Shown here piece after piece: positions 55,678 through 64,000 of a stretch of DNA of 64,000 nucleotides. The first letter of the stretch is position 1. Each line of letters opens with the position of its first letter. The notes under the pieces are model-generated. The model saw only the letters and a list, made by a program, of their open reading frames with translations. It searched no databases and was not told where the DNA came from. Position numbers and translations under genes: made by a program. The DNA is from Desarmillaria ectypa (lineage: Eukaryota > Basidiomycota > Agaricomycetes > Agaricales > Physalacriaceae): positions 858,501 to 922,500 of the forward strand of contig JAUDYN010000011.1 in assembly GCA_030407005.1 (NCBI GenBank), given 5' to 3'.

Positions 55678-58600
55678 ATGGATCCTTCTCTCCCGCGGTC
55701 TCAGGCCCGAGCGAGTCATACCTTTTCCCCACCGCCTTTGGATGGATCCTTGTCGCTCCCCGAGATATACGATTATAATGCGACCCATAACCCGGACCAC
55801 CTCGTGTTCGTGTACGACGACGACGATGAGGGCGTGAAGAAGCTCGTTTGGTCGGAACTGGGCCAGGCGATGCACAGAGCCGCGTCCGTGGTGCGGAGGA
55901 ACCTGAAAGAGCAGCATCTCAGCATGTCGACAGTAGTCGCAATACTGGCGAATGTAGGTAAGCACGTTTCTGTTTCCTGGTCGTCGTCGATGCTGATACC
56001 TGGCAGACATCTTCAGTTATTTTACGACAATAATGGGTATCCTACGCGCAGGCCACCAGGCATTTCCAATATCAACCGTGACCACGACGCCTGCTGGTAT
56101 CGCCCACCTCCTGCAGCATACGCGCGCCAAATACCTGCTAGTCGGCGTTGATCCGATGTCACAAGCCCTAGCCTGTGCCGCACTCCAGGTGCCATCCATT
56201 GGCGGGACTATTGGAGATAACGTTAAAGCCGTTCCAATGCCCTCCTTCGAGGAACTGTTCTCAGAACCCGAATACGAGCGCGAACCAGTGCCTTCAATTC
56301 ATCCGCGACAGACTGATCCATGCCTCATACTGCCATCTTCTGGTGCGTGTGCTGCCTCGGGCAATGACCGATCGCGTCTTGATATTGATTGCAGGTACAA
56401 CCGAGTTCCCTAAACCGATTATCATAACACATCATGCTATACTGCAATGGAATTGGGTTCCATGTGAGTATTGCGTCGTCGCTACGCTTCGATGAGGCTG
56501 ATTTAGTCCCTAGATTGCGGCAGAACGGACCTCTGTGGCCACCTGCTCTCGGCGCATGCTTTGTCGATGACCCGTACGTAGACTTCTCTTCCTGGACTTT
56601 AATTTATGACTCATGCCAAAGGCAGATATCCTGGGCGCTACCATGCTGTCATGGACGGTACGCCGCTTAGTCCGTGATTTCTTGCCATAATGTGATGCCA
56701 TCTGTAGGCTAGTACGGGTATAGCGGTGGCGGGATTTTCACCATGGCGTAGTCCTGTACCTCCTGATCCAAATGCCGTGATATCTGGGGTCATCAAGACG
56801 TCAGCGACATTATTGTGTACAGCTCCGTCAATGATAGAGGTGAGGTGTCGTCTCTGTTCGCAAGATTTAGTTGGGCTGAGCGAGATGTAGACGTGGGCCA
56901 GGAATCCTGACCATGTTTCAGCATTGAGAAAGCTGTTCGCCGTGGTATGTTTTCCTTCGTATTTGGCGATTTATGTCCTTGATGGAGCATTGTTATAGAC
57001 CTATGCCGGTTCAACTTTGGACAGACAAATCGGGGACTTTCTTGCAAGTCACGGCGTGAATTTGGTCAATCTTTATGGATCGTGAGTGGTCTGCTATATG
57101 TCATGGATCTTGGCAAGATTCATTTTGTTTCATTCACAGGACGGAAGTTGGTTGTGGTTCTGAGTTCATTCCGGGTAAGCATCTATCCCCATTATCCATG
57201 CTAATAGCAGCTGATTTCTTGTTGCAGACGACCCTGACCCTAGCCGTTGCACATATTTCAAGGCAAGTCTGCTGAACAGCATACTCCAACATACCCTTAA
57301 CTCAAAGCTCTGCAGTTCTCCCCCCATAGTACTCCCAAATTCATACCATTCAGCGAAAATGTTTTTCATCTACTCTTCACTGTAAGTCATCATTGTAAAA
57401 CCTCCATTCCCATCACGATTGAAAAAGATCACAGAGTACATCAAAACACCCGTTACACGTAGTAAATACGGAGTCGAGCGGTGTGAAATATTTCGATACC
57501 CATGATCTTGTCATCCGCCATCCTACCCATCCTGATCTCTGGAAAGTCTACGGGCGCACCGCTGACATCATCACATATACCAGTGGCGAAAAGGTACTGT
57601 TGACATAACCCTCATATTATGCATCTTTTGATCCTAGCTAATATGAACAGACAAATCCTGTACCGATAGGTAAGAAACTCTCCGGCTCACGTATACGCAT
57701 TCTGACAGTCGTAATGCATTCATCAGAACAGGCTATGTCAAAGCATCCGATGATTGATCGTTGTGTAATGTTCGGGAAGGGCAGACCTCATCCGGGACTT
57801 GTTGTTGAGCCCTCTCGAGAATATGCAGTTGATATCAAAGATGGGGATCTTGTCAGTGAATACATTGATGCCATATGGTGAGCGCTTTCATTTTATGGCC
57901 GCGGCTTCCACTTAGTCTTCCTAGGTCCCATGTAGACGAGGTCAACAACTCCTTGCCGGAGCACTCAAGAATAACAAGAGAAATGATTATTATTACCGAC
58001 CCGGCAAAGCCCTTCCAGTACTCGCAGAAACTGACTCTGCGGAAGTTTACAGTTTTGCAGGATTACAATGATGAGATAAACCAGGCATACCGGTCTACGG
58101 AGGTGGCCCAGCCCTTGCATCGTCCCGAGATGTGGGAGCAAGAGCACTTCTTGAAGCTTGCAAGAGCGGCTGTCGAAAAGTATATGCCATGCTCGCTCAG
58201 GGATGACGATGACCTATTCCAGGCGGGCTGCGACAGGTTAGCTTTGTTTATTACTTCCGGTACCCTTGGACTGACGAACGGACGTAGCTTGCAGGCAACA
58301 TGGATCCGAAGTATGATCTTCCACTTCCTCCATCGATCACTAAAAATATCGACCAGGAATATACCCCACACGCTCGTGTACTCCAACCCGACTATTCAAC
58401 GATTGGGCAGCTACATTTGGCAGGTGATCCAGTATGGCCATGTCTCAGTCGCTCTGTCAACGCTTTCTGGCAAGATCGCAGAAATGGAGGCGTTGGTGGG
58501 GAAGTACACTAATGACTTTCCCGTGCACCGTCAGGGTCCGTGTCCGAGTGAGGGAGGCAACGATGTAGTTCTAGTGACAGGGACCACGGGAGCCTTGGGA

Positions 58601-59859
58601 GCGTATATTTTGGACGCGCTAATCAATGACCCCACGGTCACGCGTGTGTATGCGCTGAATCGTGGGGACACGAAGGGTGCGAGGTCAGTGTATATCAGGC
58701 ATGTGGACAGTTTCCGGGAGAGAGATCTCGATTGGGCTCTACTGAATTCGGATAAGTTGGTTTTGCTTGAGGCTGATTTGACGGTGGAGGGTTTAGGCCT
58801 CGAGGAGCAGGTGTATGAGGAGATCCGGAGAGATGTGACGTGCATTATTCATAGTGGTGAGTGTTCTCTTAGTATACGGCATGATGCGAGAGATTGCTAA
58901 AATATTTCTTGTTTCAGCATGGCTTCGGAACTATGCTGTTTCATTGTCGACACTGGAACCGTTGATTTCCGGAACGCGAAGATTAATCGATCTAGCGCTG
59001 GGCTCCCCGCATTCTGTACCGCCGACATTTGTTTTCGTCAGCTCATTATTGGTTTTCAGGAGTAAGTACGCTTTCTTGATTGAGGTTTCGTGGATCTAAT
59101 GGATCGTGATTGTAGACTGGAATCCTCGACAGCTAGCGCCGGAAGCTGAGAATTCGCGTCCGGCGACAGCCATAGGCTGGGGATACACCGAGTCGAAGTG
59201 GGTAGCGGAGAGTATACTGGCTAGAGCCGCGGAGACGACACCATTACGTGTCTCTGTGGCTCGTCTGGGACAGCTTAGTGGAGGGTCTAATGGGTGTTGG
59301 AGTCCTAAGGGGTGGTTCCCCCTGCTGGTCAGATCCGGCCAAGTTGTCAGCTGCATACCACAGCTTAATGGTGTAAGTATTGTTTCGATTTATATTCCCT
59401 TCTATGACTGACTGCATTCTTCGCCAGGTTCTCGGCTGGATGCCCGTCCACCTAGCTGCCCGGGCTATCGTCGAAGTGCGGCATAGTGGTGAACCGTACA
59501 TGAATATGGTGCATCCGAATCCTGTGGACGCATTGGAGGTGTTCCGGATGGTGAGTGAGGAGCTGGGTGTGCCTATGGTGCCGTACCCCGAGTGGCTGGC
59601 TGCATTGGAAGCGTCCGTGAGGTCGGGAGAGACTGCCAGTCATATACCATCGCTGGCGATGATGGAGTTTTACCGGTCGGCTTATAGACCGTTGGGGAGC
59701 CAGAACTGCGATGCGGTTGGGTTTACACTAGGCGAGTCGGAGAGGGCAGTGTGTGCGTCGCCTTCGATGCGTAGTCTTGTGGTTCAGACGGTTGGGAAGA
59801 AGGATTTGGATTTGTGGATGAGGTATTGGAGGAAAGTGGGGCTTCTTATGCCGTCTTGA
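55678..59859 (+). CDS. NRPS-like adenylate-forming reductase (A-T-R)
   Basis: Domain order is adenylation, carrier, thioester reductase, over about 17 exons. Adenylation: IMGILRAGHQAFPIS, SSGTTEFPKPIIITHHA (phosphate-binding core over an intron), TYAGSTLDRQIGDFL, NLVNLYGSTEVG, WKVYGRTADIITYTSGEKTN. Carrier: DDDLFQAGCDSLQATWIR, with the phosphopantetheine Ser restored by an intron that splits GCD-S. Reductase: DVVLVTGTTGALGAYILDAL (NADP loop), SAWLRNYAVSLSTLEPLISG, and GWGYTESKWVAESILA (the Y-x3-K pair). The build resembles fungal alpha-aminoadipate reductase (Lys2) and the aryl/alkyl acid reductases expanded in basidiomycetes; it would reduce an activated acid to an aldehyde. No condensation domain is present. 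The 57263-57315 intron needs a GC donor. The start MDPSLPRSQARAS is the best ATG; another in-frame ATG lies at 55633. The flanking genes are housekeeping, so there is no visible cluster. Confidence 0.88.
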
Positions 59860-60498
59860 GTAATGTTGGTTTTTCATTTGGGACTTGGATTGGAGCATGG
59901 ACTTGGTACTTGTACTTGTGATATATTACACTCAAGTTATTAGTAGAAATACTTATACCATTATGTGGCCGGTAGGCTTCGTACTCTTTGCATGTTGGTT
60001 CTCAAGTTTTCGAGACAGATAGTTGTCTAATATCTGCAAGAAACGGTACAAGCAAGAATCAGCATGCGATGTTGATTCAATGTTATAGACAAAGGACAAA
60101 AATTTGCTAGGTCTATATGTACCTCCTACCTTTCTGCATTGCTCTGGGTTGCTGTCTCTCAATGAAAGTAATGAATATAAATTCAACTATGAATGACACA
60201 GGTTGAATAAAGGGTCTTTAAAATACCAGGACTCGAATTGCCACTTTGTTGCACGGCCTTTGGATCACCGATCGCGGCTGTATGGACTGCGGATTCAATG
60301 GTGGCACTGCGCCCGGGCCCGTGACGTGATGGTCACCGCGTGAGAAACAGGGCCTCCTCCTGCTTGTACACTAACCTCCGCCTACCTTTCCTTCAAAATC
60401 GTTTGAAACGGTGAGACTGGATCCATTGTCTTCCTTTATAGTCCCTGACCTTCTACCGGTGCTCGCCTACGACCATCTTCACAGATCACCCTTCCATA
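59860..60498. other. Intergenic
   Basis: Upstream of the SNARE gene. A weak minus-strand tRNA-like stretch at about 60225-60290 has a B-box-like GCAATTCGAGTCC but no good A box or cloverleaf. No gene is called. Confidence 0.5.
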
Positions 60499-61157
60499 AT
60501 GTCGGTGTCAACCCTCGAAATCTCGACACAGCACGCTAATGCCTTTTCGTTGCCTAGGTCTGAGCCTTACGACCCGTATCTGCCTCGCAATGGCTCATCT
60601 TCAAACCCAACCGGATCAAGTCAGGGGGGCGGAAATGCGAAGACTGCTGCTATTCAAGCCCAAATTGATGACACTGTTGGGATTATGCGGGAGAACATCA
60701 CCAAGGTAGCGGAGCGTGGAGAGCGGCTGGATTCGTTACAGGACAAGACAGGTGCGTTTACGGGTCTCCACGTCGTCTTGGACGGCGAGCTGATGGTACA
60801 CATCCCTTTCCGCTTGTTCGTTTCAGATAATCTTGCGGTGTCGGCTCAAGGTTTCCGCCGTGGTGCTAACCGAGTCCGAAAGGTGAGTTCGTGTCCTCGT
60901 TCAAGTGCTTCTCTCTTATGTTTTTATGCAGAACATGTGGTATGTCATGGTTCCGTGTCACTTCTTGTTGTAATTGTATTCACGTAACTGCCTGTGCCTA
61001 GGTGGAAGGACATGAAGGTGTGCTGCTGTTCATCTTATTGCTGTATCTGTCGGTGACTAACGCATGAAACTGTCAGATGCGAATTATTATTGGAGTCGCC
61101 ATTGCGGTGATTATTGTTATCATCGTGGTCTCCATCGTCAAAGCGACGCAAAAATGA
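60499..61157 (+). CDS. Synaptobrevin / VAMP-type R-SNARE
   Basis: Exocytic v-SNARE, like yeast Snc1/Snc2. A Ser/Gly/Asn-rich N-terminus ([20 protein letters not shown]) leads into the SNARE helix [20 protein letters not shown], then [20 protein letters not shown] (the Arg of GERLDSL fits the zero layer), then [20 protein letters not shown] and a C-terminal tail anchor [20 protein letters not shown] with a short KATQK end. Five exons are joined by GT-AG introns; two are tiny (AACATGTG and about 17 nt for the WKDMK part). The start [16 protein letters not shown] is the first ATG, after a pyrimidine-rich leader. It sits on secretory vesicles and pairs with plasma-membrane Q-SNAREs. Length and organisation are normal for fungi. 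Confidence 0.93.
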
Positions 61158-61637
61158 GCTCTGAATGGTTCATTTTCTTTACATTCCGCTTCTTGTCTGT
61201 ATCTATGCTCCATAGTGTTACTTTCCCTTCCTCTTTTGCCGCGTCATTGGTGGAGTGGCTTTGAATTTGAGGATATAATTCACGAGGGTAGTACTTTGCT
61301 TTGGACTAATTTCTCTTTCGCTATGTACCTTCATGTCCCCGGATTGCAAACGACTCTTTTGCACTACCCTAACTTTCAGGAAAACATGCATTTCAGATTG
61401 TTTTTTTTTTCCTTCTCAGAAGGAAGCTGTAAGGTATCTCAGACGTACGTGTACTAACTGCGGTAGCTGGCGATATTCCCACGCCACGGTTTCCGATTCG
61501 AGAAGTCATCCTGAACAACTTGCATCGAAACATTTACGTCGTCCTGCTCTGCTCTCTTATTTTTGCATAATTTCTTTTTCACCGCATCTAATTCTGGCCA
61601 CAGTCTCTCGTTTAGTTCTTTCAACATTTATGCCGTC
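61158..61637. other. Intergenic, T/C-rich
   Basis: Pyrimidine-rich promoter/leader of the kinase gene. Frames here are uninterrupted by chance but lack motifs. Confidence 0.5.
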
Positions 61638-64000
61638 ATGTCTACTGGTCACGCACACAAATATTCCAGTTCTGTATCCCAGAACCAAAAGGCACAGCTC
61701 GCCAACGCATATAACGAACTGGGGAAGGAATTAGCGTCGCATAAAGTCAGAGTAGTCGGAAATTACACACTGGGAAAGGTCATTGGCGAAGGTGCGTTCG
61801 GTGCTGTTGACTGGCTATACCGGCGGTAACAGTTGATGATGATACAGGTGCCTACGGAAAAGTGCGTATGGGCACCCACCGGTTAACGTCGACCCGAGTC
61901 GCTATCAAGCAGATTCCAAAGTACATGTCAGCCACCCTTACCCGCGAGATACATCATCATCGCCAGCTACACCATCCGCACGTTGCCCAGATGTACGAGG
62001 TCATCGCGACAGAGTCCTCGATATGGATCGTCACGGAGCTCTGCTCTGGAGGCGAGCTCTTTGACTATCTTGTCGAGAAGGGCCGCTTGTCCGAGGACGA
62101 AACCAAAGTCATGTTTGGCCAGCTGTGTCTCGCTGTTGCGTATCTCCACGAGAAAGGCATAGTCCACCGTGACCTCAAGCTTGAGAACGTGTTGCTTGAT
62201 GAGCGATGCAAGGTGAAGCTGGGGGATTTTGGGTTCACGAGGGAGTTTGAGCGGGGAACGTTGATGGAGACGTTTTGTGGGACGACCGGATATGCTTCAC
62301 CTGAGATGTTACAGGGTAAGAAGTATCAGGGTCCGGGTGAGTTGTTCGTGTCGCAGTTGATTGGCATCTCCTCATGACTGGCCCAGAGGTGGACGTGTGG
62401 TCGCTGGGCATTGTCTTGTATTGTCTGCTGACCGGGATGCTACCGTTTGATGACGATGACGAGGCTGTCATGCGACAGAAGATTATAAAAGGCGACTTTG
62501 AGGACCCAGAATGGCTTTCTATAGGTGCGTAGCTCAAACTATACTACCAGCCACATCTCAAAAAAAAATTCTCAGAGTCCCGCGATCTCATCAAGAATAT
62601 TTTGGTCATGGATCCGGCTAAACGTCTGACCATACCACAGATTTTGACTCACTCATGGTTTGGCACGACAATTCCCACATTTCAGCATGAATCACCTATA
62701 CAACTATCCCCCAACTCTGTACCTGCTTTGTTATCATCCTCCGGGTACGAATTCCCTTCAGAAACAAGCTCTCCAGATGTTCCATTACAATCCATTCCTG
62801 AATCTAATCGCTCCTCCGAAGCGTCCTCTTACTCTAACCATTCCGCGTCGACTTTCCAGTCTACTTGTGGTACGTCTCCTCCTACCACTCCAGATCGCTC
62901 TTCTGGAGATTCCTTCGAAGATCTACCGAAAATCGCGCCCGCCATTCACGCCAACCCTAGCGAAACCACGATTAGACGTCCCTTTCAACCCTCAGATCTT
63001 GACTCTATAGTCACGAAGGTAGAGACGGTGGTGGAGGAAGAAGCAGATGATGTTCTTGAAGTTCCTTCACCGCCCCAGCGTTCTCTTTCGTCGAGCTCAA
63101 AGGCGCCGCCAGTCCATTCGGTCCGAACCCCAGCCCGCACAAAGCGCCGCTCAGTCTCCTCTCAGCTTTCCGATGGAGAATCTCCAATAGCAGAGAAAGC
63201 GCCGACGCTGCCTATACCACAAGGGCAGGATACAGACTTTTTGTCTTTATTGAGCACTCCGGCTCCGATTATATTTTCGACGCCATTAGAACGGGAGTTG
63301 TTGAATTCGCTTAGTATGCTAGGATTTGACCTAGGTCAGATCGTCTACTCGGTGCTCAATGATGCATGCGACGCTGCTGGAGCTTTGTGGTGGATGTTGA
63401 AGCGGAAGGCAGAAAAGAAGTTGTTAGAGGATGCGGATAATCTCATAACTCCTGCATCGGTGATAGAGACACATATAAAGGACGCGAAAGCCAAGGCGAA
63501 GCATGGTGTCAGTATTGGGACGCAAACAGAACCTACCATTCCTGCGCCGTTGACCGTTGTTCGAACTACCCCGCAGTTTGCTATTGTGCCGCCAACACCT
63601 ACGTTTGTGTTAAAACCTATGACACCCCCTCGTTCGACGGCGTCTCCGACATCGCGGACTCTTTCGCCTTCGTCCTCGATGGTGGCAGAGTCGTCGCGGT
63701 CTCACCCGACGACACCTGCAGGAAGCATGAAGGAGCACAAGGTGCGCAAACCGAGGTCTGGCAGTGTTAGCATTATGCAGCGAGCAACAACGGCGTTGGA
63801 AGCTGCAGGCTTAGTCCGCAAGAGGTCATCTGAAGCAGTGAAGGAGGACAGGGAGCGGGACAGGGACAGAGAGAGGTCCAAGGAGACGGAAAGGAAAAGT
63901 GGTATATCAGATGACCCTAGGTCCTCCTACGGGAGTGGCTCGTCGGTCTCAAAGCTGACCAAATCGCCGCCTATGAAGGCCACCAAGGGCCCACCGACTA
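61638..64000 (+). CDS. CAMK-family Ser/Thr protein kinase (Kin4/Nim1-like), 3' truncated
   Basis: Starts MSTGHAHKYSSSVSQ. Kinase landmarks in order: YTLGKVIGEGAYGKVRMGTH (glycine loop over an intron), RVAIKQIPKYMSA (VAIK lysine), IWIVTELCSGGELFDYLVEK (hinge), IVHRDLKLENVLLDERCKVK (catalytic loop), LGDFGFTREFE (DFG), METFCGTTGYASPEM (activation and APE-like segment), and PEVDVWSLGIVLYCLLTGML (after a GTGAGT intron). The C-lobe ends near DPAKRLTIPQILTHSWFG. A long Ser/Pro/Thr-rich tail follows, with a predicted helical patch LERELLNSLSMLGFDLGQ, IVYSVLNDACDAAGALWWML that may be a UBA-like or kinase-associated domain, then a charged RERDRDRERSKETERK run. The frame is open at the window edge. The closest family seems to be fungal CAMKL kinases involved in cell-cycle or polarity control; the exact orthologue is uncertain. 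Confidence 0.88.

Noticed and set aside
60225..60300. Possible minus-strand tRNA gene
   Set aside because: Only a B-box-like GCAATTCGAGTCC is present; no A box at the right distance and no acceptor pairing.
1..64000. CRISPR arrays, rRNA genes, autonomous transposase or reverse-transcriptase genes
   Set aside because: No regularly spaced direct repeats, no rRNA-like blocks, and no DDE, RT or helitron motifs in any frame; the repeats present are short and non-coding.

Overview
The window is nuclear DNA of a filamentous basidiomycete, most likely an agaricomycete. Almost every recognisable gene is broken by many 48-60 nt introns with GTRNGT donors. The ribosomal, APC/C and polymerase proteins look fungal, and several families are typical of mushrooms: Zn2Cys6 factors, an NRPS-like reductase, F-box/LRR-like paralogues, caspase-domain proteins and RHHKRTP-type histidine phosphatases. 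Coding regions were assembled by hand from conserved protein blocks and splice sites.

Layout. 0-0.44 kb: 3' end of a carboxy-cis,cis-muconate cyclase-like lactonase. 0.45-5.7 kb: gene-poor, with a same-orientation series of tRNA-like (SINE-like) repeats. 5.7-7.6 kb: ribosomal proteins eS6 (-) and uS15/S13 (+), divergent from a 243 bp shared promoter. 8-10 kb: secreted histidine acid phosphatase. 11.3-14.2 kb: a dead caspase-domain gene, a perfect 57 bp inverted repeat and an intact caspase-domain gene. 16.6-18.8 kb: APC/C subunit Cdc23/Apc8. 19-22 kb: gene-poor, with a decayed phosphatase fragment and a decayed membrane-protein gene. 22.7-24.0 kb: THEM6-type hotdog thioesterase. 24.9-28.3 kb: two tandem F-box/LRR-like paralogues in a duplicated block of about 2 kb, with a weaker non-coding echo near 29.6-30 kb. 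28.75-29.5 kb: Nudix-family gene with a reading-frame break. 30.3-31.6 kb: TIM-barrel sugar isomerase / dehydroshikimate dehydratase-like protein. 31.6-35.5 kb: no convincing gene. 35.5-38.0 kb: Zn2Cys6 transcription factor. 39.8-40.5 kb: mitochondrial ribosomal protein bL28m. 40.8-47.9 kb: DNA polymerase epsilon catalytic subunit. 49-52.2 kb: two decayed genes (SDR, F-box-like). 52.7-53.4 kb: glucosamine-6-phosphate N-acetyltransferase. 54.5-55.1 kb: ribosomal protein eL24. 55.7-59.9 kb: NRPS-like adenylate-forming reductase (A-T-R). 60.5-61.2 kb: synaptobrevin-type R-SNARE. 61.6 kb to the end: CAMK-type Ser/Thr kinase, cut by the window edge.

Housekeeping genes (ribosome, APC/C, Pol epsilon, Gna1, SNARE) alternate with accessory genes and relics. 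I see no operon-like or cluster logic; the NRPS-like gene stands alone among housekeeping genes. The least ordinary items are the perfect 57 bp inverted repeat beside the live/dead caspase pair, the tRNA-like repeat series, three introns that require a GC donor, two candidate micro-introns (a caspase N-terminus and a zinc-finger motif), and several relics of gene families whose intact members are in the same window.
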